From CAIKMD01 sp963729935 (GTDB lineage Bacteria; Pseudomonadota; Alphaproteobacteria; ATCC43930; CGMCC-115725): 64,000 bases of DNA. This document shows positions 52,823 through 62,118 of the stretch, one piece after another. Positions within the stretch are counted from its first letter, which is position 1, and each line of letters opens with the position of its first letter. The DNA is taken from contig CAVSPW010000005.1 of the NCBI GenBank assembly GCA_963729935.1, positions 124,001 to 188,000 on the forward strand, written 5' to 3'. The notes under the pieces were generated by a model. The model saw nothing but the letters and a program-made list of their open reading frames with translations. It was not told where the DNA came from and ran no database searches. The position numbers and the translations under genes are program-made.

Positions 52823-53227
52823 TCACATGATTTTTGGAGCCAGATCCTCGGCGAGGATCGCCGCTTGGAGCGCGGCATGCTCGATCGTGTCCGTGCCCCG
52901 ATCGACGATGTCGAGAATCGCGAGGCCGGCCTCTTGCGCCGCCGCGGCGAGCGGTCCGGCCGCGATCGGCGGGATCGCCACCACCGCATGCGTCACCGGC
53001 CGCGCCAATTGCTTTTCGGCGCGCGCGCGCAGGCCCAAGAGCAGCGCCGCGAGCTCGCTTTCCTCGATGAGGCGCGCGCCATCGGCGCCGGGCAGGATCT
53101 CGGCATTGCCGCCCAAGGCGATCGCCACCGCGCCGGAATTGGCGTCGAGCGCGATCCCGACCGAAGCGCCGGGCGCGGATGAATCGAGCGGCGTGCCTTC
53201 CGGCTCCTCGATCTGGAAGAGCTTCAT
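52823..53227 (-). CDS. Small protein with Hsp70-like segment
   Basis: 134 residues from ATG 53227 (MKLFQIEEPEGTPLDSSAPG). N-terminal VGIALDANSGAVAIALGGNAEIL looks like an ASKHA phosphate-1 strand pair. RPVTHAVVAIPPIAAGPLAAAAQEAGLAILDIVDRGTDTIEHAAL recalls the DnaK/HscA stretch VTHAVITVPA...A.AGL. It may be a reduced Hsp70-like domain lacking the substrate-binding half. No ATPase residues can be confirmed. It sits where hscA might be in other isc operons. Confidence 0.65.
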   Translation of the reverse strand: MKLFQIEEPEGTPLDSSAPGASVGIALDANSGAVAIALGGNAEILPGADGARLIEESELAALLLGLRARAEKQLARPVTHAVVAIPPIAAGPLAAAAQEAGLAILDIVDRGTDTIEHAALQAAILAEDLAPKIM

Positions 53228-53237
53228 CGCGGGATGA

Positions 53238-53576
53238 TCAGACGTGGAAGGATTCGCCGCAGCCGCAACGACCCTTCTCGTTGGGATTGCGGAAGGTGAA
53301 GCCGGATTGGAGCTTGTCCTCGACATAGTCCATCTCGGTGCCGATGATGAACATCGAGGCCTTGGGGTCGATCAGGATGGTGACGCCCTTGTCCTCGACC
53401 ACCTCGTCGAACTTGCCCTTCTCGTCGGCATATTCGAGCGTATAGGTGAGGCCCGAGCAGCCGCGCGACCGCACGCCGACGCGGATCCCGGCCGAGGGCT
53501 TGCCGCGCCGGCCGAGCAGCGCCTGGATGCGCTTTGCCGCTTCGTCGGTGACCGTCATTGCCTGCTTACGCGCCAT
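53238..53576 (-). CDS. iscA: IscA/HesB-type Fe-S carrier
   Basis: 112 residues from ATG 53576, chosen because CCGGAG lies 6 bases upstream; ATG 53579 is adjacent. Conserved ligands: RGCSGLTYTLEYAD (first Cys) and GRCGCGESFHV (CxC). A-type carrier delivering Fe-S clusters; could equally be called erpA or sufA. Follows the second desulfurase gene by about 25 bp. Confidence 0.93.
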   Translation of the reverse strand: MARKQAMTVTDEAAKRIQALLGRRGKPSAGIRVGVRSRGCSGLTYTLEYADEKGKFDEVVEDKGVTILIDPKASMFIIGTEMDYVEDKLQSGFTFRNPNEKGRCGCGESFHV

Positions 53577-53600
53577 CATGATCTCCGGTTGATACCACCC

Positions 53601-54809
53601 TTATGTGGTTCCGGCCAGGGCGGTTGTCACCCCGGCGGCCCCCAACCGCTTGACGCCCGCCGTTAAGGTTTCGACCGCGTAATCGACCTCCTCGGGGGTC
53701 GAAAACCGCCCCAACCCGATGCGCAGAGAGGCGGCCGCCAGATCGTCCGAGACGCCCAGGGCCCGAAGCACGAAAGAGGGCTCGATCTCGGCCGCGGTGC
53801 AGGCCGAGCCGGTCGAAAGCGCGAGACCGGGACAGGCCTCCATCAGCGCCGGCGCCGGCACGCCCGGAAAGCTCAGATTGAGATTGCCCGGCAGGCGGCG
53901 CTCGGGATCGCCGTTGAGCCGGGTCCGGGGCAGCGCGCGCTGAATACCGGCGAGGAAACGCCCGCGCAGGGCCAGGAGCCGGCGGGATTCCTCGATCATC
54001 TCGATTTGGGCGAGCGCCGCGGCCTCGCCGATGCCGACGCATAAGGGGGTCGGCAGGGTGCCCGACCGCAAGCCCCGCTCCTGCCCGCCGCCATCGATCA
54101 AGGGCAGGAGCCGCGCCCGCGGCCGGCGCCGCACATAAAGCGCGCCGATGCCCTTGGGGCCATAAATTTTGTGCCCCGAGATCGAGAGCAGATCGATGTT
54201 CATCGCCTCGACATCGACCGCGATCTTGCCGACCGCCTGCGCCGCATCGCTGTGGAACAGGACGCCGTGCTTGCGGCACAAGGCGCCGATCTCGGCGAGG
54301 GGCTGGATCACGCCGATCTCGTTATGCGCGGCCATCACCGAAACCAGCACGGTGCCTTTGTCGAGCGCGGCTTCGAGCCGGCCGAGATCGACGAGGCCCG
54401 AGGGCTCGACCGGCAGATAGGTCGCGCGACAGCCTTCCTTCTCCATCGCGCGGCAGCTCTCGATGACGCATTTATGCTCGGTCGCGAGCGCGACCACGTG
54501 GTCCTTGCCGAATTGACGATGGAAGCGCAGCGCGCCCTTGACCGCGAGATTGTTCGCTTCGGTGGCGCCCGAGGTAAAGACGATCTCGCGCGGATCGACA
54601 TTGATGATCGAAGCGAGCTGCGCGCGCGCCGCTTCGACCGCGGCCTCGGCCTCGCGGCCATAGGCATGGGTCACCGAATGCGGATTGCCGAATTTCTCGG
54701 TGAACCAGGGCAGCATCGCCTGCAGCACGCGCGGATCGCAGGGCGTGGTCGCCTGGTAATCGAGATAGACCGGCGGTTGATTGGCGTGGCGGGCGATGGC
54801 GGCGGTCAT
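53601..54809 (-). CDS. iscS: Cysteine desulfurase IscS
   Basis: PLP enzyme releasing sulfur from cysteine as a persulfide. 402 residues: YLDYQATTPCDPRVL, SGATEANNLAVKG, VLVSVMAAHNEIGVIQPLAEI, PLP lysine in SISGHKIYGPKG, and active Cys in STGSACTAAEIEPS. Group I (IscS/NifS) length and loop. The start overlaps the stop of the upstream desulfurase (TCAT on plus strand 54806-54809). No iscU is in this operon. Confidence 0.95.
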   Translation of the reverse strand: MTAAIARHANQPPVYLDYQATTPCDPRVLQAMLPWFTEKFGNPHSVTHAYGREAEAAVEAARAQLASIINVDPREIVFTSGATEANNLAVKGALRFHRQFGKDHVVALATEHKCVIESCRAMEKEGCRATYLPVEPSGLVDLGRLEAALDKGTVLVSVMAAHNEIGVIQPLAEIGALCRKHGVLFHSDAAQAVGKIAVDVEAMNIDLLSISGHKIYGPKGIGALYVRRRPRARLLPLIDGGGQERGLRSGTLPTPLCVGIGEAAALAQIEMIEESRRLLALRGRFLAGIQRALPRTRLNGDPERRLPGNLNLSFPGVPAPALMEACPGLALSTGSACTAAEIEPSFVLRALGVSDDLAAASLRIGLGRFSTPEEVDYAVETLTAGVKRLGAAGVTTALAGTT

Positions 54810-55924
54810 GCGGCGCTCGGATGCGTGCGGGCATAGAGCGCGCTCCAGGCCTCGACCAGATGATCGATATCGGCCTCCTGCGTGCTCCAGCCCAGGGTGA
54901 CGCGGATGGCGCATTCGGCATCGGCGCGCGCGACGCCCATCGCGTCGAGCACATGGCTGCGCGTGACCTTCCCGGCCGAGCAGGCCGCGCCCGCGCTCAC
55001 CATCACGCCGGCAAGATCGAGCGCGATCACTTGCGTCGCCGCGGCGACACCGGGCATCGAAAGGCAGAGCGTGTTGGGCAGGCGCGGCGCAGCGCGCCCG
55101 AAGACGATCGCCCCGGACGCGACCGCCGATATCCGGCGCTCGGCCGCGTCGCGCAGCGCCGCGACGCGGGCGGCGACGCTCGTTTCGCCCGCGGCCAGCT
55201 GCGCCGCCTTGCCGAAGCCGACGATGCCCGGGAAATTCTCGGTGCCGCCGCGCCGGCCGCGCTCTTGGCCGCCGCCCTTGACCAGCGGCTGGAGCGACAG
55301 ATCGCTGCGCGCGATCAGGGCGCCCGTGCCCATCGGCCCGCCGATCTTGTGCGCCGAGATCGTCATCAGATCGGCGCCCAGGCCGCGAAAATCGACCGGC
55401 GCCTTGCCGGGCCCTTGAACGGCGTCGCAATGATAGAGCGCGCCATGAGCATGCGCGAGGCGCGCCACCTCCGCCGCCGGCTGGATCACGCCGGTCTCGT
55501 TGTTGGCGAACATGACCGAAACGAGCGCCGGGCGCCGATCGGCGGCGAGAAGTTGTTCGAGCGCTGCGAGATCGACGATACCCGCTTCGCTCACCGGAAT
55601 CCGCGGCGCGTCGGGCGCCGCCGCGAGCACCGATTCATGCTCGACCGCCGAGATCAGAAGGCGGCGATCGGGAAGAGCCTGGAGCGCGAGGCTGTTCGCT
55701 TCGGTGCCGCCGCTGGTGAAGACGACATCGCCGGGCGCGGCGTTGACGAGCGACGCCACCGCGTCACGCGCGGCGTCGACCGCCTGGCGCGCGCGCCTTC
55801 CGAATTGATGGACCGAGGAGGGATTGCCGCAAAGCGACAAGGCATGGGTGACCGCGTCGACGGCTTCTTGCCGCATCGGCGCATTGGCGTTCCAGTCGAG
55901 ATAGGTCGCGCGCGTCGCGGTCAT
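54806..55924 (-). CDS. Second cysteine desulfurase (NifS/IscS-like)
   Basis: 372 residues: TYLDWNANAPMRQEAVDAV, SGGTEANSLALQ, VSVMFANNETGVIQP, PLP lysine in TISAHKIGGPMG, and catalytic Cys in SAGAACSAGKVTRS. Distinct from the IscS-like neighbour, so the pair is not a recent duplication. The tandem pair is a recurrent alphaproteobacterial arrangement. One may serve tRNA thiolation and the other Fe-S assembly (inference). Confidence 0.93.
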   Translation of the reverse strand: MTATRATYLDWNANAPMRQEAVDAVTHALSLCGNPSSVHQFGRRARQAVDAARDAVASLVNAAPGDVVFTSGGTEANSLALQALPDRRLLISAVEHESVLAAAPDAPRIPVSEAGIVDLAALEQLLAADRRPALVSVMFANNETGVIQPAAEVARLAHAHGALYHCDAVQGPGKAPVDFRGLGADLMTISAHKIGGPMGTGALIARSDLSLQPLVKGGGQERGRRGGTENFPGIVGFGKAAQLAAGETSVAARVAALRDAAERRISAVASGAIVFGRAAPRLPNTLCLSMPGVAAATQVIALDLAGVMVSAGAACSAGKVTRSHVLDAMGVARADAECAIRVTLGWSTQEADIDHLVEAWSALYARTHPSAA

Positions 55925-55946
55925 CGAGGCACGGGAGAAAGCGGCG

Positions 55947-56429
55947 CTATTGCGCCGCGACGGCGCTGTGGACTTCGCGCTCGCTGCCTTCGCGGTGGAG
56001 CGCGCCGGCGCGGCCGAGCACACGCTGCTCGCAAATATCGGCGAGCGTGACCGAGCTCAGATAGAGATGGATCTGATTGCCAAGCTCTTCCCACAGATCA
56101 TGCGTGAGGCAGCGACTCTTGTTTCCGCTGCAGCCGGTCGGCGCGCCCGGCGTGCAGCGCGTCGCGCGGATGGGCTCGTCGACGGCGAGGATGATGTCGG
56201 AGACGCGCGTGCCGGCGGCGCCATGGGCGAGGAGATAGCCGCCGCCCGGACCGCGCACGCTTTTGACGAGGCTCGCCGTGCGCAGCTTGGCGAAAAGCTG
56301 TTCCAGGTAGGACAGCGAGATTTCCTGGCGCTCGGCGATTTCGGCCAGAGAGATCGGCTCGCCCGTGCCGTGCTTGGCGAGGTCGACCATGGCCATCACC
56401 GCGTAGCGCCCTTTGGTGCTGAGCCTCAC
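55947..56429 (-). CDS. iscR: Rrf2-family Fe-S regulator IscR
   Basis: 160 residues from GTG 56429, which overlaps the cysE stop (GTGA); the start MRLSTKGRYAVMAMVDLA is canonical for IscR. Winged helix (ISLAEIAERQEISLSYLEQLFAKLRTASLVKSVRGPGGGY) and the cluster ligands C-x7-C-x6-C (CTPGAPTGCSGNKSRC followed by LTHDLW). Senses Fe-S status and represses or activates the isc genes that follow it. Confidence 0.95.
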   Translation of the reverse strand: MRLSTKGRYAVMAMVDLAKHGTGEPISLAEIAERQEISLSYLEQLFAKLRTASLVKSVRGPGGGYLLAHGAAGTRVSDIILAVDEPIRATRCTPGAPTGCSGNKSRCLTHDLWEELGNQIHLYLSSVTLADICEQRVLGRAGALHREGSEREVHSAVAAQ

Positions 56430-57154
56430 TCGTTGATGCTCCTTCTTTCTGCGGCCCGCGCGCCGGGCACCGATGCGCCCAGCTCCTGGCGCTCGCGTTC
56501 TTCTTCGAGCGCGGCAAGCCTTGCGCGCAGGCGCGCGACTTCGCCATGCAGCACGCTCAGCTGACACGCGATCGGGTCGGGCGTGTCGTCGCAGGGCGTG
56601 CCGTAAGGCAGGAAGGGCGCCGCGGCTTCGGGCTTCGGCCGCTCGCCGATGATCTTGGCCGGAATGCCGGCGACGCTCACGCCCGCCGGCACGTCGGTCA
56701 GCACGACAGCATTGGCGCCGATGCGCGCGCCCTTGCCGACCGTGAAGGCGCCCAGCACCTTGGCGCCGGCGCCGACGATGACGCCGTCGCCGAGGGTCGG
56801 ATGGCGCTTGCCGCGCTGAAGCGAGGTGCCGCCCAAGGTGACGCCTTGATAGAGCGTGACATCGTCGCCGATCTCGGCGGTCTCGCCGATGACGACGCCG
56901 ACGCCGTGATCGATGAAGAGCCGGCGGCCGATCGTGGCGCCCGGATGAATCTCGATCCCGGTCAGGCTGCGCGCGACGGTCGATAAGAAGCGCCCCGGCA
57001 CGAGCCAGCCGCGCTGCCACAGCCAATGCGCCATGCGGTGAAACAGCATGGCATGGAAGCCCGGATAGCAGAGCACGACCTCGAGCCCCGAGCGGGCGGC
57101 CGGATCGAGCCGGAGAACATTGGCGATATCGTCGCGCAGGTTCTTGAAAATCAT
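56426..57154 (-). CDS. cysE: Serine O-acetyltransferase
   Basis: Makes O-acetylserine for cysteine synthesis. 242 residues from ATG 57154 (MIFKNLRDDIANVLRLDPAAR). Left-handed beta-helix hexapeptides: GIEIHPGATIGRRLFIDHGVGVVIGETAEIGDDVTLYQGVTLGG, GKRHPTLGDGVIVGAGAKVLG, and VPAGVSVAGIPAKI. Short N-terminal domain of the EpsC/SRPBCC-lacking type. A C-terminal extension with a coiled segment (LSVLHGEVARLRARLAALEEERE) follows. First gene of the sulfur operon. Confidence 0.94.
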   Translation of the reverse strand: MIFKNLRDDIANVLRLDPAARSGLEVVLCYPGFHAMLFHRMAHWLWQRGWLVPGRFLSTVARSLTGIEIHPGATIGRRLFIDHGVGVVIGETAEIGDDVTLYQGVTLGGTSLQRGKRHPTLGDGVIVGAGAKVLGAFTVGKGARIGANAVVLTDVPAGVSVAGIPAKIIGERPKPEAAAPFLPYGTPCDDTPDPIACQLSVLHGEVARLRARLAALEEERERQELGASVPGARAAERRSINE

Positions 57155-57316
57155 GGAATTCACTATGCTATGATCGCGTGCCCGTTCGGACCCCGGTTTT
57201 GCGGTCGGAAACGGCTTCGCGATTATACCTAGCCCGAGTAATTCGATCAAGTTTAGCCGGTGATACATGTTACATGAGCAGGGCGAAAGCCCAGTGGAGA
57301 GCTCGGGTTTAGACGC

Positions 57317-57973
57317 ATGCCCGAGGTGATTTTCAACGGCCCGGTCGGGCGCCTCGAAGGCCGCTTTCACCAGTCAAAGCAGGAAAACGCGCCCATGGCG
57401 CTCCTGCTGCACCCCCATCCCCAGCATGGCGGCACCATGAACAACAAGGTGGTCTACACCTTGTTCCATGCCTTCGTGCGCTGCGGCTATTCCGCGTTGC
57501 GCTTCAACTTCCGCGGCGTGGGGCGCAGCCAGGGCTATTTCGACCGCGGCGAGGGCGAGCTGGCCGATGCCGCCGCGGCGCTCGACTGGCTCCAGCTCTA
57601 CAATCCCCACGCCCGCGCGTGCTGGATCGGCGGATTTTCCTTCGGCGCATGGATCGGCATGCAGCTTCTCATGCGCCGGCCCGAGATTGCGGCCTTCGTT
57701 TCGATCGCTCCGCCCGCCAATCTCTTCGATTTCAGTTTCCTCGCCCCCTGCCCGTCCTCGGGTCTCATCATCCAGGGCGATCAGGACCAGATTGTGCCGG
57801 TCGAGGCGATGCAAAAGCTCATCACCAAGCTGATGCATCAGCGCGACATCAAGATCGACTACCGCTTGATCGCGGGCGCCGATCATTTCTTTCAACACCA
57901 TCTCGAGGAATTGAGCGCGGTCGTCGAAGACTACGTCGCCGGAGCGACGCCGCGGCGCGCCGCGGCGGACTGA
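57317..57973 (+). CDS. Alpha/beta hydrolase
   Basis: 218 residues. Core elements: LLLHPHPQHGGTMNNKVVYTL, FNFRGVGRSQG, nucleophile elbow GGFSFGAWIG (GxSxG), IIQGDQDQIVP with Asp, and AGADHFFQHH with the catalytic His. Substrate unknown. Divergent from cysE and repeatedly found next to this isc-type operon in related genomes (recollection). Convergent with purA, 6 bp apart. Confidence 0.9.
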   Translation: MPEVIFNGPVGRLEGRFHQSKQENAPMALLLHPHPQHGGTMNNKVVYTLFHAFVRCGYSALRFNFRGVGRSQGYFDRGEGELADAAAALDWLQLYNPHARACWIGGFSFGAWIGMQLLMRRPEIAAFVSIAPPANLFDFSFLAPCPSSGLIIQGDQDQIVPVEAMQKLITKLMHQRDIKIDYRLIAGADHFFQHHLEELSAVVEDYVAGATPRRAAAD

Positions 57974-57979
57974 GCGCGA

Positions 57980-59272
57980 TCAATCCGCGAAAGGATCGTG
58001 CACCAGCACGGTGTCGTCGCGCTCGGGGCTGGTTGAGAACAGCGCCACCGGCGCCTCGATCAGCTCTTCGATGCGGCGGATATATTTGATCGCGAGCGCG
58101 GGCAGCGCGGCCCAGGACCGCGCGCCGCGCGTATTCTCGCTCCAGCCTTCGATCGTCTCGTATAGGGGCTCGACCGCCTCTTGCGCCTCGGCGCCGGGCG
58201 GCAGCCGATCCAGCCTCTCCTTGCCCAGCCGGTAGCCGGTGCAGACCTTGATCTCCTTGAAGCCGTCGAGCACGTCGAGCTTGGTCAAGGCGATGCCGTT
58301 GATGCCGGCGACCTTCACGGCCTGGCGCACCATCACGGCGTCGAACCAGCCGCAGCGCCGCTTGCGCCCCGTGACGACGCCGAACTCCTTGCCGCGCTGA
58401 CCCAGAAGCTCGCCGGTGGCGTCCTTCAATTCGGTGGGAAACGGACCTGAGCCGACGCGCGTCGTATACGCCTTGGTGATGCCCAAGACATAGCCGACGG
58501 CCCCCGGCCCGATTCCGGAACCCGACGCGGCCTGGCCGGGATGCGTGTGCGAAGAGGTCACGAACGGATAGGTGCCGTGATCGACATCGAGCATGATGCC
58601 TTGCGCGCCCTCGAACAACACGCGCTTGCCCGCTTTCTTGGTTTCGTCCAAGAGCCGCCACACCGGCTCGGCATAGGGCAGAACAAGGGGCGCGATCTCG
58701 ATCAGCGCCGCAAGCAAGGGCGCGCGCTGCACTTCGGCCGCGCCGAGGCCGCGTAAAAGCGCGTTGTGATGCATGAGCAGATGGCCGAGTTTGTCGGGCA
58801 GGCTCGCGGGATCGCCGAGATCGCAAACCCGGATCGCCCGCCGTCCGACCTTGTCTTCGTAGGCCGGGCCGATGCCGCGCCCGGTGGTGCCGATCTTGTT
58901 GGCGCCGCGCGCATCCTCGCGCGCGCGATCGATCTGCGCGTGCGAAGGCAGGATCAAGGTCGCGTTCTCGGCCAGCTTCAAATTCGCGGGCGAGACGGCG
59001 ACGCCCTTTTTCCGGATCGCGTCGATCTCCTTCAGCAGCGCCCAGGGATCGACCACCACGCCGCTGCCGATGATCGAAAGCTTTTCCGGCCTGACGATGC
59101 CGGAAGGCAGGAGGCTCAAGCGAAATTCGGTGCCGTCGATGACGAGGGTGTGGCCGGCATTGTGCCCGCCCTGGAAACGCACGACGACATCGGCGCGCTG
59201 CGACAGCCAATCGACGATCTTCCCCTTGCCTTCGTCGCCCCATTGGGCGCCGATCACCGCGACATTGGCCAT
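57980..59272 (-). CDS. purA: Adenylosuccinate synthetase
   Basis: GTP-dependent ligation of IMP and aspartate, first step to AMP. 430 residues, full length. GAQWGDEGKGKIVDWLS (P-loop, catalytic Asp), GGHNAGHT, IGTTGRGIGPAYEDK, FEGAQGIMLDVDHGTYPFVTSS and TGRKRRCGWFD are all present. 55 bp downstream of hisZ. Confidence 0.97.
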   Translation of the reverse strand: MANVAVIGAQWGDEGKGKIVDWLSQRADVVVRFQGGHNAGHTLVIDGTEFRLSLLPSGIVRPEKLSIIGSGVVVDPWALLKEIDAIRKKGVAVSPANLKLAENATLILPSHAQIDRAREDARGANKIGTTGRGIGPAYEDKVGRRAIRVCDLGDPASLPDKLGHLLMHHNALLRGLGAAEVQRAPLLAALIEIAPLVLPYAEPVWRLLDETKKAGKRVLFEGAQGIMLDVDHGTYPFVTSSHTHPGQAASGSGIGPGAVGYVLGITKAYTTRVGSGPFPTELKDATGELLGQRGKEFGVVTGRKRRCGWFDAVMVRQAVKVAGINGIALTKLDVLDGFKEIKVCTGYRLGKERLDRLPPGAEAQEAVEPLYETIEGWSENTRGARSWAALPALAIKYIRRIEELIEAPVALFSTSPERDDTVLVHDPFAD

Positions 59273-59327
59273 TTAGGCGCACTCCTTGATCGAAGACAGC
59301 GTGGCGCAGGCGCCGCGCGAGGCCGTG

Positions 59328-60485
59328 TTAAGCGAGCGAAATGATTTTCTCGCCGGACAGGAGGTGGCTGCACAGGAGCCGGCGCGCTTCCGCTTCGGCG
59401 TTCTTCACCGGCGCGAGACCCGCGACCGTCACATAGCCTTGCGTGCGCCAGCGCGCGGCCGCCGCCGCATCGCCGCGCGCCGGCACGTAAAGCCGCGGCG
59501 CCGGCTGATGCGGCGGCATCGCTTCGAGCACGGTGTCGGTGTAGAGCGTGAAGCCGGTCGCATCCTCGCCGCGGCCGCCGCCGTTCTCGCCGCCGGTGCG
59601 ATAACGCCCGCCGCGCCCCAGCTCGCTCGAGACGCCGCGCGCGAAGAACGAGAAGCTCACCCCGGTATGATATTCGAAGCCGCGATTCTCGACCGGATCG
59701 ATGGTGATCGCAATCTTCGGCACGGATTGCGCCAGATGCTTGGCCACCGCGGCCAAGCGCGCGCGCTCGGCCGCCGCTTCCTTGGGCAGATCGAGCGCGG
59801 CGAGCGCTTGCAGTGCCGCGTCGGCCGGGCCGGAAGCGGCCAAAAGCTTCTGCAGGATGAGCGCCGCCTTCCCGCCCGAGGCGGCGACGGCCGCGGCGTC
59901 CTTGTGATCGAGCGCGCGCCTCAGCGTGTCGAGCTTGTCGCCCTCGATCGACGCCGCGCGGCACAAGGCCGGCACCAAGGTCGGCAGGGTCAGATCGATC
60001 GACAGATCGGCGATGCCGAGCGCGCTCAAGGCTTCGGCCGCGACCGCGACGGCCTCGATATCGGCCGCGATTTCGGCGCTGCCGATCAGCTCGGCGCCGA
60101 CCTGGCCGATCTGGCGCTCCGGCCGGATATCGCTGCCGCGCACGCGCAGCACCTGGCCCGCATAACACAGACGCAAGGGGCGCGGCGCCTGGGCGAGGCG
60201 CGCGGCGGCGATGCGCGCCACCTGCGGGGTCATGTCCGCCCGCAACCCGATCATCCGCTGCGAGATCGGGTCCATGAGGCGGAACGTCTCGCGCGCCATG
60301 GCGGCGCCGGCGCCCGAGAGAAGATTTTCCTCGAACTCCATCAAGGGCGGCTTCACCCGATCATAGCCGTGGCTTGCCAGCACCGCGACGAGCCGCCCGA
60401 CGGCGTCGGCTTCGGCCTCGGCGCCCGGCGGCAAAAGGTCGCGCAATCCTTGCGGCAACAGGGCCTTGTGCAGCGCATCGTTCAT
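59328..60485 (-). CDS. hisZ: ATP phosphoribosyltransferase regulatory subunit
   Basis: HisRS-like paralogue that activates short-form HisG at the first step of histidine synthesis. 385 residues: LPQGLRDLLPPGAEAEA, RLVAVLASHGYDRVKPPLMEFEENLL, motif-2-like RADMTPQVARIAAARL, and FEYHTGVSFSFFA. The HisRS anticodon domain is absent, as expected. hisZ-purA order with serA nearby is typical of alphaproteobacteria. Confidence 0.95.
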   Translation of the reverse strand: MNDALHKALLPQGLRDLLPPGAEAEADAVGRLVAVLASHGYDRVKPPLMEFEENLLSGAGAAMARETFRLMDPISQRMIGLRADMTPQVARIAAARLAQAPRPLRLCYAGQVLRVRGSDIRPERQIGQVGAELIGSAEIAADIEAVAVAAEALSALGIADLSIDLTLPTLVPALCRAASIEGDKLDTLRRALDHKDAAAVAASGGKAALILQKLLAASGPADAALQALAALDLPKEAAAERARLAAVAKHLAQSVPKIAITIDPVENRGFEYHTGVSFSFFARGVSSELGRGGRYRTGGENGGGRGEDATGFTLYTDTVLEAMPPHQPAPRLYVPARGDAAAAARWRTQGYVTVAGLAPVKNAEAEARRLLCSHLLSGEKIISLA

Positions 60486-60536
60486 GCTGCCGGGATAGCG
60501 GTTTTGCCCCAGCGCGGCAAACGGAAAAGCGCCGGC

Positions 60537-62021
60537 TCAACCGCGGCGCGCGGCGCCTGCCGGCGCGACGCGCAAGGCGCGGGCAAGCTGCGCCGCCGCG
60601 CGTCCGGCGCGGGAAGCGGGAATATTGGCGAAGCCCAAAAGCAGGCCGGGACCGCAGGCCGCCCTGATCGCCCAGGGCGACAGCGCGACCGGTCCGAGGC
60701 CGGCAGCAGCGGCCTTCCCGGCGAGCGCCACATCGTCCGCGCCGGGCGGCAGGCGCGCCAGGAGGTGCATGCCGCTTTCCTGCAAGCCGATCTCCCAAGC
60801 CGCGCCGAACTGATCGGCGAGTGCGGCGACGAGCGCGGCGCGGCGCTCGCGATAGAGCCGCCGCATGCGCCGGATATGGCGCGCGAAATGCCCCTCGGCG
60901 AGGAATTCGGCGACGCTCAGCTGCGCCAGCAGCGCTTGGCTCGGCGCGAGCAGCCCGGCGATGCGGTGGAGACGCGGCGCCAGCGCCGCCGGCGCCACGA
61001 TGTAGCCGAGCCGCAAGCTCGGCATCAGCACCTTGCTGAAGGTGCCGACATAGAGCACGCGATCGGCTTGATCGAGACTCTTCAGCGCCGGGACCGGCTG
61101 GCCGCGGAATTGGAATTCGCCGTAATAATCGTCCTCGACGATCCAGCCGCCGCTTTCCGCCGCCCAGGCGAGAAGCGCGAGACGCCGCGGCAGCGACAAA
61201 GCCATGCCCAGCGGCGCCTGATGCGAAGCCGTCACCACCGCGAAACGCGCCTTGGGCGCGGCCGCGACGCCGCGCTTGACGATGAGCCCTTCCTCATCCA
61301 CCGCCACGGGCACGAGCCGCGCGCCCGCGAGCTCCAGGCCTTCGCGCGACCGGCGATAGCCCGGATCCTCGAACCAGACCGCGTCGCGCGGCTGCAGCAA
61401 GGCCCGGGTGATGAGGTCGAGCGCGCCCGTATAGCCGGCGGTGATGAAGACCTGCTCTCGCCTGCACACAACGCCGCGCGCGATCGCGAGATAGCGCGCG
61501 ATCGCTTCGCGCAAGGGCGGATATCCCGCCGGATCCTGATACACCATCGCCTGCGCGGCGAGGCTGCGCGCGTGGCGGGCGACGAGGCGCGACCACAAAT
61601 TGCGCGGGAAGAGATCGAGCGCCGGGATGCCGACCTGAAACGGCCGCGGCGCCATTCCCCAAGGCGCGAGATCGGTATCGCCGCGCGGCGCGGATCCGCC
61701 ATCATCGGCGAGCCTTCCCTCGCGCGCGCGCGGCGCCTTGGCCAAGGCCTCGCGCCCGAAGCCGATCGTGACGCGCGTGCCGGCCGCGCCCTCGCCGCGA
61801 ATATAGCCCTCGCCCGCGAGCCACTCATAAGCCGCGCGCACCGTGCCGCGCGCGACGCCCAGCTCGCCGGCGAGCGCGTTCCAGGACGGCAGCCGCGTGC
61901 CCGGCGGCAAGGTTCCGCTCAGGATCGCGCCGCGGATGCGGGCATAGATCTGACGATAGATCGGCGCGTCCGATCGCGGATCGACCTCGATCCGCACGGC
62001 CGCCGCGGGCGGCTCCGTCAT
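60537..62021 (-). CDS. MocR-type GntR/aminotransferase regulator
   Basis: 494 residues from ATG 62021. GntR winged helix (IYRQIYARIRGAILSGTLPPGTRLPSWNALAGELGVARGTVRAAYEWLAGEGYI, about 22-75), then a fold-type I aminotransferase domain with FITAGYTGALDLI, FEDPGYRRSREGLELAG, VEDDYYGEFQF and the PLP lysine in VGTFSKVLMPSLRLGYIV. MocR proteins bind PLP as effector and usually control a divergent gene, here the AhpD-like/PEP-mutase-like pair starting at 62119. Confidence 0.94.
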   Translation of the reverse strand: MTEPPAAAVRIEVDPRSDAPIYRQIYARIRGAILSGTLPPGTRLPSWNALAGELGVARGTVRAAYEWLAGEGYIRGEGAAGTRVTIGFGREALAKAPRAREGRLADDGGSAPRGDTDLAPWGMAPRPFQVGIPALDLFPRNLWSRLVARHARSLAAQAMVYQDPAGYPPLREAIARYLAIARGVVCRREQVFITAGYTGALDLITRALLQPRDAVWFEDPGYRRSREGLELAGARLVPVAVDEEGLIVKRGVAAAPKARFAVVTASHQAPLGMALSLPRRLALLAWAAESGGWIVEDDYYGEFQFRGQPVPALKSLDQADRVLYVGTFSKVLMPSLRLGYIVAPAALAPRLHRIAGLLAPSQALLAQLSVAEFLAEGHFARHIRRMRRLYRERRAALVAALADQFGAAWEIGLQESGMHLLARLPPGADDVALAGKAAAAGLGPVALSPWAIRAACGPGLLLGFANIPASRAGRAAAQLARALRVAPAGAARRG

Positions 62022-62118
62022 GGTACAGCGATTTTGTGCGATTTTGGTGCTGGCGTCTATCCCATCCGGGACCCAGCTTCTTCCCATCGACGAGGATTAG
62101 CGACAACGGAGATTCGCG

